Shown: positions 12,741 to 25,084 of the stretch, piece by piece | How positions within the stretch are numbered: the first letter of the stretch is position 1 | Layout: each line of letters opens with the position of its first letter | Origin: Sphagnum magellanicum | Lineage: Eukaryota > Streptophyta > Sphagnopsida > Sphagnales > Sphagnaceae | DNA: 64,000 bases | Assembly (NCBI GenBank): GCA_021904315.1 | Contig: CM038916.1 | Span: forward strand, 11,621,065 to 11,685,064 | Reading direction: 5' to 3' | Position numbers and translations under genes: made by a program | Notes under the pieces: model-generated | Database searches by the model: none | Seen by the model: only the letters and a program-made list of their open reading frames with translations | Told to the model about the DNA's origin: nothing

Positions 12741-12890
12741 TGGTAGGTAGGTTGGGGATTAGTAATACATAAGTGGGTATGCAGGAAATAGGTGGGTAAA
12801 TTATATGTACATAACATGTAAGTGGGTGGGTGAGTGGGTAGGTAGGTTACAAGATGGTAATATATAAATTGGTAGGTAAGTAAGTAATGG
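12741..12890. repeat. Degenerate GGTA/GGTG tetranucleotide-rich tract
   Basis: GGTAGGTAGG, GTGGGTGGGTGAGTGGG and GGTAGGTAAGTAAG words recur. Similar tracts occur at 13800-13860 and 44945-44990, in each case near CACTA-like sequence, so these may be remains of CACTA interiors. Confidence 0.5.
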
Positions 12891-13074
12891 GGTTAATTAT
12901 GATTGGATGGTATTAGAATCACACTATCATTTTCCCAAACCAATTTGATTTCAAGAATGATTTGTGATTTTATGGTATAATATTTGAATAATTTGTTTAT
13001 ACATGTACATTATGCACATCATGGATTTTTTAATGACCCATGTTAATTCAAATTTGGACATGTTTTTATATTTT

Positions 13075-13193
13075 TACTAGAAGAAATTTTTCATTTACAA
13101 CCAACTTTTGCAACTAAAAAATGTTGTATATTCTTGAAAAATAATGTAAACAACTTTTTTTTTTTGGTTGCAAATGATAATATTTTTCTAGTG
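13075..13193. mobile_element. CACTA-derived MITE, 119 bp
   Basis: The left end reads TACTAGAAGAAAT (first C changed to T), the right end ATTTTTCTAGTG, and the element is flanked by TTT on both sides. The inside is almost all terminal and subterminal sequence, with TTGCAACTA on the left and GGTTGCAAATG on the right. These ends match the 1372-bp element at 11145 and the 2448-bp element at 53708, so this is a miniature member of the same family. Confidence 0.8.
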
Positions 13194-14459
13194 TTTTAAT
13201 CATTTTTATGGTGCTTTTAGAATTCTTGTGAACCAACATGTGATAAAATGACCCACAATGTGTGCCTCCTCTATACTAAATACATAGTCCAAAAGACTCT
13301 TAATAGGTTAATGCAACAAACAAGGATTAGTTGATTTATATTGGCTTCATTATTGAAACCATGTTTTTGAAATTTGGTTACATTCTTTAATAAGTGTTTT
13401 GGGTATTCTATATTTATTATATTAATTTCTAATTTATCATAATATTACAATGTTATATTTCAAACATTCTTTTAAAAACACGTCACACATTTCCAACATT
13501 AAGTTTATCGTTTTTAAAATGTAAAATCAAAATTGGTTGTGCTTAAAGTGGTTCATTTAATTGTGATTGCACACTTGTGTAATAAAGAACACAAATTTTT
13601 GAACCTTATCATCCTATATTTTTTTTAAAAAATCTTCATTTTGCCCTACACATAATTAAAACCTTTAGTTACATGAATGCACTAATAGGAAATTATATAT
13701 ATATATAATTTTTTCAAGAATTCTTGAAAAATGGCCACAAGTGGTTCTTAATGGTACCACCCAATTATACTTACCCCTTAAACTATAAGTGGATAGGTTG
13801 TAAATAAATAGGTAGGTAGGTTACCATAGGTAAATAAGTAGCTAGGTAGTTAGGTTAAGTTAATTTAAATAAAGACCATGTTATGTTTATAGTTGTATGA
13901 TGTCCATCATGTCACATGGTTATTTTTATATCCATATGTTTGATATGGCAATGGTAATGAAGGTCATATGTCGAATGACATTCCTAACTATGAACATGTC
14001 TATGACTAGATGGGTAAACAAAAAAATTGTTGTGTTATGCAAAAAATGATTCATCTTACCTTGCAACCACCTAGATGATAACAACAACAAATGCAAATCA
14101 ATGAGATAATCGCTAATTATGTATATCACATATTACTACAAATGTAGTCATGGATATAGTCATAAAATTAGGATTTTGGCAAAGTATCACCATGTGATGA
14201 ACCTAATTTCCTAATGAAAAACAAATGAATGAAGAAGGTATATTTCTAGGCCACAATATTAATTTGTTACTTCCTTTCAACCTTGAATGCAAGCATTGTC
14301 CTTCAATTGACGTAATCCACTTGTGTTTAGTGTGAAAACAAGTGATTTTGTTGGAAGTGTCTAATAGCAAAGGAAGAGACTTATACAAATTGTCAAAAGT
14401 TGTAATAATGCCCACTAGAACAACATTCAAGAAATCAAAACCCACAAAACAAAAAGCAA
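13194..14459. other. AT-rich intergenic DNA with a short palindrome
   Basis: No coding evidence. It contains an (AT)n stretch at about 13691-13710 directly followed by the perfect palindrome TTTTTCAAGAA/TTCTTGAAAAA (13710-13731), a GGTA-rich tract near 13800-13860, and short chance frames. Confidence 0.45.
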
Positions 14460-14960
14460 TAAATCATGCTTAATTGAGCAATGAAACCTTGTTTGCTAAT
14501 GAATAAACAACACAACAACATCAAAATCAATGTCATGAAAAGCTCTATGCATAATGAAACAAAACGAATTAAAGCAAAAAACAATGTTGTTCCATATCTC
14601 CAATGCTACAAAGAAAGAAACAATTCAAGAATGCCCAAGGCACTATCATGAAAAGCTATGCACCTTTGGAACAAAGCAAGCAGGAGTAGAAAACAATGAC
14701 ATTCATCCACATCTCTAACTATGCAAAGAAAGACAACACAACACCAAAAACAATTTTGTGAGAAGAATTGCAAGTGAAATAAAACAAGCTTGAAGCAAAA
14801 AAAACAACAATGTTATTCACCAATTCCAACTATGCAAACAAAACAAGCAACAACACCAAAAGCAATCCTATGGGAAATTCTGCATTATAACAAACTTGAA
14901 GCAAAATACAAGAATTTGACTCCCTATTTCCAATGCTGCAAAGAAAGAAGCTACATGATG
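14460..14960. repeat. Degenerate tandem repeat, ~110-bp unit, 4-5 units
   Basis: The word AGCAAAAAACAATG and variants recur at about 14573, 14687, 14793 and 14900. Each is followed by a CCA-TCTCCAA-TATGCAAAGAAAGA segment and a CAATCCTATGAAAAGC-like segment. Spacing is 107-114 bases. The array is A-rich on the plus strand, so frames inside it (14790-15223) are unlikely to be genes. Confidence 0.65.
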
Positions 14961-15540
14961 AGACCAAAGGCATTGCCTTGAAAACCTTCGCCCACGATAG
15001 GACAAAGCAAATTCAAAAAAAATTACAGAGAGCACAAAGTTCACAAAACATGGACAGGGTGAAAACAATGATAATAGAAACTGAAGACAAGAACCAAAGA
15101 TTGAATGAAAGGAGAAGAAAGACGAACTTACTTCCTATTGCAAGTTTGGATGCACTTCAAATAAACGACCATGGCAGTGTTGCCTTCGGTGACTTTGGTG
15201 TGTACAGTCTAGAAAAGTTATGATCAACTTCCTTCGCTTGCACGATGTTAGATGCCGGAAAGGTGACCACATGGCAGAGCTAGATGCTAGGGCTTCTTTC
15301 ACCACTACAGACTAAACACTATGTATGGCCGGCCCTTGATCGAGCAACTGAATTTTAGCACATTTTCTTAAAAGAAAACACCTCAAATTTTGAAACCGTT
15401 GGTGCAATCACACAAAACTCTGACGGTCAGATCACTACCTACAGCAAAAAAAATAGAAGCGCACCCACCGGACTCCTAATTTAAGGGGCCGCCTGTAAAG
15501 AATTGAAGACATGCATTGGGAATGAAGACGTGGGGATATC
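14961..15540. other. Unassigned, slightly higher GC
   Basis: Follows the tandem repeat. No recognised family, although 14933-15223 is an open lysine-rich frame on the plus strand. It probably reflects A-rich repeat sequence running into unique DNA. Confidence 0.35.
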
Positions 15541-17960
15541 CCAAGGGCATCTATGATCCATATCATATTTTTAGGGCTTTAATGAGTGACTCGCTCTATG
15601 ATAAGAATTTTATACCCAGGATGTTGTTTCCCAAGTTTAAAAAGGATTCTTGAAGTTTCATTAAACCCAACAAAGTGTGTGGGTATGTCATGCACGCCAA
15701 GGCTTTTTTTAAATATTTGAAAGCACCTCCCCCACACAGAAGATTGATTCAACAGTTGAAGGACCCTTCTACTGATCACATGCAGACCTTCTACCATGTG
15801 CATTAAAAACCTTTCAAGCTTTACACTTGGGAAGGCCTGCCTCAGGGCCTCTCCTAATCTTTGGGCCTACACCCTGAGGTTACTACCATCAAAGGTACAA
15901 GCCTCGTATTAGGGGACACCCTTTGGAACAGCCTTCCCACAAACATATGTTTAGGCTTTTGATGAAGTTTGTCTCAAGCTTTACAGTAGGTAAGGCTCAC
16001 ATGGGAGCAACATTCCCAAATTGACGGACCAAACTTTGCTATTGTGTCATCATAGGCCACTTATTTCAAGGATATCCCCACCCCAAGGGTCTTACATTAC
16101 AGACATGTAGATGACCTTGTTCAATTGTGAGAGGCCCCTTGTAGTTTCTTTTTACTTTTGAGGAGGCAATATATTTTTTTAGGGTAAAGACCCAAGGTAA
16201 GGATGTTCCCAAAACAAGAGGCCTAGAATGAGGTGATAGTTAAATCAGGCCTCAAATTTTTGGTATGCCCCTCACCCATGGGCTCTGCCCATCAAAAAGC
16301 ATGAGGCAATGGCTTTCATGAAAGTTAACATGTGTAGATCACAAGGTGTAGGAGGGGGAAGGCTCTTACAACTATTCCTCAATAGGAGGGATCTTAGAGG
16401 GAGCAGACCTATGATCCCTCTCACTCGTTAGAAGTGTAAGACCCCTTCCATTCAGAACCCTCTGACCCCTTTAGAAGTGTAAGATCCCTCCTATTTTCTA
16501 AGAGGGATATTCAAGGAGGTGCCATTCAAATACGCTAGCAAATTCCAATGAATGCTTTATGGGTATTAGGAAATTTCTGCAAGTACTTTACAATCTGCCA
16601 GAGCAGATGCAGGAAGAACTCTACTCTCAAACAACACATGTCCAGTGTTGTACTTAATCAGGGCTGGCCCGCTGGGTATCCTTTCCCTTGAATGACCTGT
16701 CACTTTGTTTTTGCTGGGTGTCGGGAGGGGGCAATCTCTCTCTGAGAAAACAGGCAAAATGCTTCTGCAAGGCTCATGGAGCCATTATGACTTCAAGATA
16801 CCTTCACATGTGAAGTATCCTGATTCCTGTTTTTCTTAGATATGATCCCAGTACCCAAGCAGTTTGTGGGCAGTGGCGAACTACTTTTGACACACCCTTG
16901 ATTACCAGCCATGATGATTGAGAGGGAGAGTGGGGGCCCCGGGGGAGGTATGAAAGGAAAGGGTTAGGACGTGGAAGTTGGGAGTAGGGGAGAAAGTCAA
17001 TAGGCATGAAGTCCAAAATCCAAACATTCAGATGATGAAGTACCTTGATGAAGTACCTCTGAGGAGTCAGGACTGGCCAAATTGAAGGCTTGGGCAAATA
17101 CACTTGGGACATTTTGCCATGACCTTTCCGGATTTTAACGTTTTGCTCAGATAATTAAAGCCTTAAGTATTCAAGGATACTGAAGGATACCACTGAAGGA
17201 GAGCTTTAGTCTCCAGGCTCTCCCCATAGGCTCACAGCCACTGATCCATCATTGTGGGCCTTCCAGTCTTCCATGTACCTACATGTGAAGTGAATGGTTG
17301 TGTGGAAGAACTCCCAGGTCTTCAAGGAGGATTGTGAGTCTGTGACACTGTCATGGAGCAAACTCATCTGATTGGAGGGTAAACCTCTAGGGTGGGGCCA
17401 TTCTCAGCTGAGGCGGTATCCAAGTCTAGATATGCATTTTAGTAATGTCCCCACATGTGGGGTCTACTCATTTTAAAGCATGAGGGAAAGGTTATGTGAA
17501 CCTAAACATGATTACACAAGTGTGCCAATGCTATTTGGAGCCTAAAAGGGCTAGAGGACCCTCCCCTTTCTATTTAGGTTACTTTTCTTTGTCAAAAAAT
17601 TACAATTATGTTGCAAAGCAAGCATTCTCCATCTTAAGTGGGGGCGGTAGGCCTAGCTACTTCCCGACTTCCACCCCTTCAAGACACACCTCCTATTGCC
17701 ACGGTTGACCTATTATAAGTCGTTGGTTGTTGAGATGGAGAGTTTTTGACATCTAGTTTGTACTATCTTGACGCCCTTTAAATCATCCCTTGTTTTTAAT
17801 ATCTATGTACAATTTTCAAATATGCGGTGTGTTTTATAAATAAAGCTTTATAGGGTTTTTAAGATAAACGTAGGCACAAGATCCCTCCCACTCTTTAGGA
17901 ATAGGCAAAATATTTCTTCCTTTTTCTAGGAGGGATGTTCATGTGTATATAGTGCTTTCA
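15541..17960. other. Higher-GC coding-like block, unidentified old element
   Basis: This block stands out by composition (fewer A/T runs). On the plus strand it has long stretches with few stops, for example from 15550 through YVMHAKAFFKYLK to TWEGLPQG near 15840, and around 16560-17110. Stops are mostly TGA, TAG and TAA where CGA, CAG or CAA would be expected, which suggests decay by cytosine deamination. A YRHVDDLV string near 16105 resembles a polymerase motif, but its spacing from the LPQG string is too large for me to claim a reverse transcriptase. I read it as a decayed mobile-element body of unknown family. Confidence 0.35.
16335..16600. repeat. Dispersed repeat, copy 1 (second copy at 38489)
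   Basis: Shares GTAGATCACAAGGTGTAGGAG at its left with 38489-38509. Further right, an AGAGGGATATTCAAGGAGGTGCC-like block corresponds to GAAGAATATTCATG...AAGGTGCC, and an ATTAGGAAATTTCTGCAAGTACTTT-like block corresponds to ACTAGGAAATATTTTCAAGTGCT. A further partial relative of the middle block is at about 17880-17955. Confidence 0.55.
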
Positions 17961-20900
17961 AAATATATTTTTTAAAAAATTTGAATGCTTTGCATGAAGC
18001 CAAATAGTGGGATAGATAGGAGCAAGTAAACTCACAAGTGAGACACAATTGGTCATAGATGGTGAAAACATGGTTGACAAGTGCCACATGAAGACAAACA
18101 AGAAAATTGGAGAATCTAATAATCAATCAAAGTGTAAGAAACAAACATGAGATGAAGGAAAATCAAAAGTGTTGGCAACTTGGGATATTTTCAAGCTTGC
18201 TAATTTTTGGTTACAACAATTTAAAAGAGCCAAAGATGCTTTGACATAATTTGCAAGATTTTCAATTCTAAAAAAAATTGATTATTTTACAATAGGATTA
18301 GGTGAAAGATAATGGAAAGTGAAATTAATTGAATCCCTCATCTCAAATATGGCATAAAAATTACAACCTAGAATCTTTTTAATGTGAGGTGTTACTTAAA
18401 CATCCAATTTCCATTTTTTTAGTTTTTCATTATTTTTTTGGGCTATGTGTTATTATGCACTATCAATGATTATCAACAAATGGAAAAAATCAATTGATTT
18501 TATGAAAATTAAATTCCATTTGAATGAAAATATTGAATGACATTGCATATGCAATTTGAATTGATTGAAATTCAATTCAAATTCTTAAATTAAATTGAAT
18601 TCAATTAAAAAACATTGAATGTAATTCAAATTTCATTGAATTCAAATTGAATTAAAGAGAAATGGGATGCCAATTGATGTATAAGATATTGAAAATTTGC
18701 TTGTGATTATGTTGTGAATAATTTTTTTAAATTTAAAAACATAAAAAAAGACACATTTTCATCCTTCTTTACCTTGGAATTAAGTAAAGAGATTTTATTT
18801 TGAAATTATCATCCAAAATGATGACTTATAAAATCTAAAGTTGTTTTACCTCAACTAATTTTAATAAATCATCATTGTTAAAATCAAAAAGTTAAGAGCA
18901 ATCTTTAATGTAAGAGGCTATTGATATAGTTCAAATGAAAAGCTACTTATAGACCTCCCACCATCTCCACGCTATACGTATATGTTAATTTCTTCATGTT
19001 TGTTATTCATTGATAGATTGGAATTCTTTGAATGACCGTGAATCATATTTTTGAACTCTAGGACTATAGTACATTGAATTTGATTAACCTCCATCATTGA
19101 ATGTGATAAACAAAAAACAAATCTTTTACACTAATATTGCATTTAATTTGGTATACATTCATTGTCGTGAGACAAACAATAAATAAGTGCAACAAGTAAA
19201 ATGTGATGTCCAACTAAATATATCTATATAATAAAAATATTGTTGTTTGTTCCATTCACACTTACCTTTTCCAAGCCTAACTACCTTTTTCCTATCCACC
19301 TCAATGGCTATGAAAAGACAAATTTACATGTGTGTTTTCATGTCCATGGTATGTATATTAAAATCAAATTTGAAATTGAAATAAATAATGGTGAACTATT
19401 GATAATCATATGAAAAAATTATAAGGGAAAGAAATGGGTGGACAAGGAAGGGATTTTGTTCAATTTGGAACCTTAGCCAAAGGGCAATGATATCACACTT
19501 TTATTATTAAAAAAACAAAGTGCCCAACCAAAAAAAAACCCCAAAAAAATCTTGTTTGTACTAAATTGTATGACAATTCTATTTAATTACACATGAATCA
19601 CAATGTTTTTAATTGAAGGATATGCCATGCACTAATGGAAGTATTGATATTTGAATTCCATGAAAACAATTTCATCACTTTTCATATTATTTGAAGATCA
19701 ATTTCATCGAATGACAACAACTTATGTAAAATGTTTTAATTTATTTGCAAAGTTTGGCAATGAAGGAAAATGGAGATAGTTGAAAAATATGGTCGAACTT
19801 AAAATTTTCAAACTCCTTAATTTCATCCCTTGTCCAACTTTCTCACATCTTCCAATTAGCTCCATTTTCCCCATTGTCCAATCTTCTCACATTCAAATTC
19901 CATGGGCTTGTCCATTGTCTCATGTCTTCAAGGGAGTTGAGTCAACTTTAATTTACTTAAGTCCATGCATCGTTCAACTTTGTTGAATTCATAATAACCA
20001 CAAAAGACTTGATACATAAAATAAAAATCACACAATTGTGATGGAAGGTCATACTTCAAAGTAATGAACATATTCAAGATAATGGTATTATGGGATTGAT
20101 CATCTTTATTTGTACTTGTTTGAAAAACTAAGTCAAATAAGCTTTTATAGAAACTTTCATGGGGCCCATTGTTGAAACAACCATTTTGAGCATTTTTATT
20201 GTTTTGAAAAATGAATGTTGATAGATGAAATTCATTCATTGGGTAAAAACAGGTTAATAGGAGCCAACAGCGACCTCCTAAGTCACTATGACTAATCCCA
20301 AAAAAAAATGATGTGGCAGCACAAGATTGGATGAAAAGTCTTGAGATAGTGCTAAACAATGGTGCTTAAATAATGCTTTTACATTATTTCACTATGTTGA
20401 AAAACATTGGTTACAAACTTTTAAATGTGTTGAAAGGTATTCTATATTTATTGGATTACTTTTCAAGCTTTACTAGATGTTAAATTAACATATTAAAAAG
20501 GGCTTCACATAAATACAACATATACTTTCAACATTAACTTAGTTTATGAGACTTATGAACATCAAACCAAGGACTATTTATGCCAAAATTGGCTCTTATT
20601 AGCTTGGTTTTACCCCATTATTAATGAAAAATGAACATTTATGAATGAATTTCATCCATGAAGGGTGAATTAAACTACATTAAAAAAATTGGCAAAATTT
20701 GTCAAATAGATTTTTTTTCAAATTGGCAAAAATTTAATGTTTTCTTGAATTTTTTAGTTGCCAAATTTTGAGAAAATATATATTAAAAAAAATTCCAAAT
20801 TCTATTTTAAGTTCCAACAAATGGCCAAAAATATAAAAAGATGGTCAATGTTGTTCTATTTTCATTTTTTTATCAAGAAATTTGGCGAAATCGACCTATG

Positions 20901-22880
20901 GAAGATTACCACTTGAGCAAGATCATGAAATTCAAAAACACACATTAAAATAAACCTTCAAGTATGAAAATTTTTAGAATAATCTAAAATTTCTTAATAT
21001 ATGTTTTATGATGTGTGGGGGTTGTTGTTGGAGATCATTTGTGACACACTTTCCCATAATAGTTGGCTAACTTTTTAAAATTTATCCATTGTCCCCTTGC
21101 CTTGGGCATTGAGCCAAATTACATGAATGATTCAATAGATGCAGTATTCCGTTTCCCAATGCATGTTGCACCAACTGTATAAGTTCATTCATTATCCTAC
21201 TTCTTGGAAGAAAATTGGACCAAAATTTTCAAGTTCATCCATTGTCCCGTTTCTTGTAGAATTTACTCAAGTTCATTTGTTACCCCACTTTCTAAAGAAG
21301 TTGGGCTAACATGTTTAAATTCATTAGTGCTTCAATTTCCTTATATTCATTATTTAACTTTTAAAAAATTTAGAATATTTACATTGAACTCAAATCAAAG
21401 GAAATTGACTAATAATTAAATCATGTGTTTGCTAGATGCCACAAAGTCCCAACTTCATAGTCTTAAATTCTTATAGTTTTTTAAAGTCACAAGAGGCTTA
21501 TCCCATATAGACAAGCTTCCATGTATTTCCACAATAGATTTCCATATGTCACTGAAAGTTATTGTATGTGTTCCAATGTATATGCACGTTTCCCTCTTTA
21601 GTTTCACAAATTGCTAGTGGTCACAAAAACTTTGTGTACTCCACGTAAATTTCATCTCCAATCTTACACATGTTCATAGTTGTTTTAAACTTACTATACA
21701 ATCCAAGTATAACCCTTTTTTTAATCTCACTTCTTGTTAACAATTATTAAACCTTACATTGTAATCCTAGTATTCACCATCATCAATCCCATGAATCCAT
21801 GAACCTAACACAAACTTGTTCTAGTCCATGGTATTCCATCTTTAATCCCAAATGTTTTAGAAAATCATTATAACTATTTTATAATTCATGGGATTCCCTA
21901 TTGAATCCCATATGCTTCTAAAAATCACCAAGACCACAACCTATGATCCAAGTTCACTCTCATTTGATATCATGAAAGTCACTAAAATCACACAATGTCA
22001 TTGCAACTACTTTACCTTATAAAATAGTTTGCATCATTAACTTATGATATTACAAATGGTCTAGCTTCCAAATCAAGATTAATCCAAAAACACTACTTGA
22101 TCCAGAACATTTGAAATATAATGTCTATGATACTATCATCAAGTTAATAGGATGCATAATTGCCTATTACACCATCTCTCCTTCTAGAGAATAATTCCCC
22201 AAAGCATATGTGAAACCCTCCTACACAATATGTACATGTTTGTTCACCAACATGAGCCAAAATTCTTCACTAAATAACCCATTAACTTTAACTATTATGT
22301 TATTTTACACCAACACAACATCTACAATCAATTCCCCTCCTTATCCCATATTTTACCTCTTCAATAAGTTCATACATACTTTCATGAACTTCCATGTTAT
22401 TTGAAGGCTTTAATTATCAAAGTGACCATGGTGTCACATGTGACTTGGAATCACATTGTTTTTTTGGGCACATGTCCACACAAGCCACACAAAAGTAGGA
22501 CAATTTTTGCACTTGAAGTAGGGAAGGGTCCTTATGTAACACTAATCAAACTTGGTGTATGGGGTTGTTAACAAATAGGAGATCTACTCAAGTGCAAACA
22601 CAAATCTTTATTGAAAGGAAACTACAACATGATACTCATAACACGGAACATAACATCAAGAACTCCTCAAGGTTCTTGTCACATGAAATACACAAACTTG
22701 TGTAATGAAGAAAAGAGAGCCAAACCATCAACACCAAGGTATTTAACTAAAAGACCAAACCACAAATAACCAAACTAATATAAGTAAAGAAAGTAATTCA
22801 ACATTGTGAAAGTAACCTAATTACTTTCCTACTCCAGTAACAAATGAAACCTAACTAGTTGAACTTGAATTCTCAACAAA
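17961..22880. other. Long AT-rich intergenic DNA
   Basis: No protein motif recognised. 18540-18660 is dense in AATTGAATTC-type words that form small imperfect inverted repeats. The longest open frame of the window (minus, 19928-20359, 143 codons) lies here, but it has no recognisable motif and no supporting context. The plus-strand text around 19780-21420 carries repeated CTTGTCCA/TTCATCCATTGTCC phrases, suggesting a diffuse old repeat. Confidence 0.4.
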
Positions 22881-23524
22881 GGTGAAAGCACACCTTGGGG
22901 GGGGGGGGGGGGTGCGGCGCACTTGGGCAAGAAAATATTTTTTTTGGGTACATTTTGTATTATTTTAGGGGTAGTTTTTTAAAAAATTCATCTAGTGTTT
23001 TAATAAACATATAAAATGAATTTTGATATAAAAGCCTTTAATTTTTTTTTTATTATCTTTTAAATGAAAATAAATTTTCAACAAATATTTTTTTTCAACA
23101 CACTTATGCTCATTTGAAATGAAAAATTTGTCCAAATTTATTTGTGAAATCACATGATGCAAAATTTTCAATTGTAATTGAAATGGTACAATCAATTCAT
23201 ATTCAATATATATATATATAATTAATTAATTAATTACTTCATCAAGTTTTGTAATTATTTGAATCATTTAAAAAGTATATATGCACTTTGTGGTTTATTG
23301 TGACAACATCTATTTTCTCACAAACTTATTTTTTAATCATTTAATATTAATAAAAAATGTAATTTCCTATGACAATTACATTATTTAGCATTTGAACTAC
23401 CTTATTTTGGGTATAATTTATGAAAACCTTTTTTAACATTGGCTTGATTGAAATTGAAAGTTGCATATTTTCTAAAAACAATATTTGTAACAATATTTTT
23501 TGGCCACCATAGTGTGTTTTCACC
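22881..23524. mobile_element. Terminal-inverted-repeat element, copy A (644 bp)
   Basis: The left end GGTGAAAGCACACCTTGG pairs with the right end ATAGTGTGTTTTCACC. A run of 16 G follows the left end. The interior TTTTTTTTGGGTACATTTTGTATTATTTT block recurs, inverted, in copy C (52407-53013), and the right-end phrase TTTTTGGCC...TAGTGTGTTTTCACC recurs in copy B (33719-34512). No transposase frame is present. No convincing target duplication was found here, so the superfamily is unassigned. Confidence 0.7.
22897..22912. repeat. Poly-G run, 16 bases
   Basis: Uninterrupted G run just inside the left terminus of the element starting at 22881. The other copies have G or C/A-rich sequence at the corresponding place (GGGGGGGGG at about 33738). 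Confidence 0.9.
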
Positions 23525-23853
23525 ATATGATTTTAGTTCCTAGAATAGTTTCACAATGTATGGATTGTGACCGGTCAACGTCTACAACCTTCACCTCACA
23601 AAAATGCTTGTTAATTTGCTTCCTCATTCTAGGATGTGAAACATATTCCTTATTAACCTCCCTTTTAAAAAATGCAACAATGATGCATGATGCATTATCA
23701 AGCTTTTAGCATTGGTTTTCAACTACTCCTTTTTAATCTCCCTTTTCAAAATAACCCCTATTCCATCAACTTCCCTTTTGCCATACCTAGTGGCTGAAAA
23801 ATTTCACCTTAGTTGGCAACCTTTTGGCAAGACATCAAATTTGGTCACAGATG

Positions 23854-24686
23854 TGTCACAACCCTAGCCTTGAGCTCGCGACCAAGGCAAGGGCTTGCAA
23901 AGGGTGGGCCAAAAGAGATCCCGGGAGTCACATTTCATGTTCCCAGGAGTGCAAGAGAGTGTGAGGGAATGAACCCCCACATTCCCAAATTTTTAGACGA
24001 CGATTTCAGGGGTCAAGACCCTTGGATTGAGAAGTTCCTTATATCATTGGAAAGCTCTTCGAACGTAGATATTTAAAATGAACTTGCATGACCCATTTGA
24101 ATACTTAAGACCCAAGTTATGGCCAAAAGAAAGGCCGATAGTCAAATTGTCAATTTGACTCCCAACCACTAAAAATCAGGAATCGCCTCGATTTCCTTGC
24201 GTGTAGGTGGCATGCCACATACCATTGAAAAGCTCTTAATGAGGGTTACAACTTTGATCGGAGGTCCGCACACAAAGTTATGGGCCTCCAAAGTTGTGGG
24301 AGTTCGCAAAGTGGAAGTCCTAGGACAAAAACGACATTTGAGTGTTGGTCTTGTGGTCATGCATAGAGTATACTATAAGGGGGAAGGTGGTGGCTTCCCC
24401 CAAGTTTGGGCCGTGTTGAGTCTTATGAGTTTGTGTTCGCTCGTGGTTCGTTTGTGCACCAAAAGTGTTTCAGCTATGCACTAACCAATTTGTTGTTTAG
24501 TTTGTGCAGGTCCGTGTGAGTAATTGAGTTGCTTGTCAATCTTCCTAGTCCCCATCCTAAAGCTCCAGCATGCCCCTCTACCCCCGAAGTGTTGCGAGCT
24601 AGGGAACATGCCCCAACTCCTTCTCCTTCCGCTGTCTTCACCTTTGGACTTACAGTGAATCCATCAAAAAGCTTAGGGGTGCGTCA
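23854..24686 (+). mobile_element. LTR, copy 2 of the TGTCGCAACC family (solo, 833 bp)
   Basis: Begins TGTCACAACCCTAGCC and ends GGGGTGCGTCA, a standard TG...CA terminus. It contains all family blocks in order: the CCAAGGCAAGGGCTTGCAAAGG block, the AGTGTGAGGGAATGAACCC block, the 33-nt palindrome (24134-24166), the GTATACTATAAGG TATA-like motif, the 23-nt hairpin (24379-24401) and a cytosine-rich 3' part (AGCTCCAGCATGCCCCTCTA). No primer-binding site, gag or pol follows within the next kilobase, so it is a solo or orphan LTR. The flanking 5-mers (AGATG, CATGG) do not match, so no clear duplication remains. Confidence 0.85.
24371..24401 (+). promoter_or_regulatory. TATA-like motif and 23-nt hairpin in LTR copy 2
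   Basis: TACTATAAGG is followed at once by GGGGGAAG-GTGGTGG-CTTCCCCC, a perfect 8-bp stem with a 7-base loop (24379-24401). The same pair occurs at 28413-28446 and, on the minus strand, at 61860-61891. In an LTR this position would mark the U3/R boundary and the start of the transcript leader. That role is inferred, not shown. Confidence 0.6.
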
Positions 24687-25084
24687 CATGGGTAGTGAAA
24701 CACAAAGTAGAAAACATGTGTAAAAAATAAAAGACAATTATATTCAAACTTGAATGCAAAAAACATGCATGTGAAGTACCACACATACAACACAAAAAAT
24801 ATAGCATTACAAAAAAGGCTTCCATTACATACATGTCCCAATTACATTTTCAATTTTTTTGCTCTTTTGGAACTACAAGTTACTCTTATTCACTTTTGGT
24901 AACCTAATACAAAAATTAGAACATGGATGTGAAATTATTTAAAGTTTGTGTACAATTTTTTCACATTGTAAAAAATTGCAAAAAGTTATACAAATGTTAA
25001 ATACTAAATTAGCTTAATTACAAATACTAAATATTAAAATAAATGAAATTTGGAAATTAAAACATATGATTCCATTTTTGGGTA
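24687..25084. other. AT-rich intergenic DNA
   Basis: Between LTR copy 2 and the 60-bp minisatellite. No primer-binding site or coding motif seen. Confidence 0.4.

Noticed and set aside
16000-16200. YRHVDDLV string resembling a reverse-transcriptase YxDD motif
   Set aside because: Its distance from the upstream LPQG string (about 87 codons) and the lack of other polymerase motifs do not fit any RT family I know.
19928-20359. 143-codon minus-strand open frame, the longest in the window
   Set aside because: No motif, no homologous neighbour and no codon or composition contrast with surrounding DNA. One or two such frames are expected by chance in 64 kb.
22405-22450. CATGGTGTCACATGTGACTTGG palindrome-like patch
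   Set aside because: Short and isolated, with no flanking duplication or second copy, so it cannot be called a mobile element or regulatory site.
24169-24484. Overlapping open frames of 63 and 95 codons
   Set aside because: They lie wholly inside LTR copy 2, a non-coding repeat with four relatives in the window.
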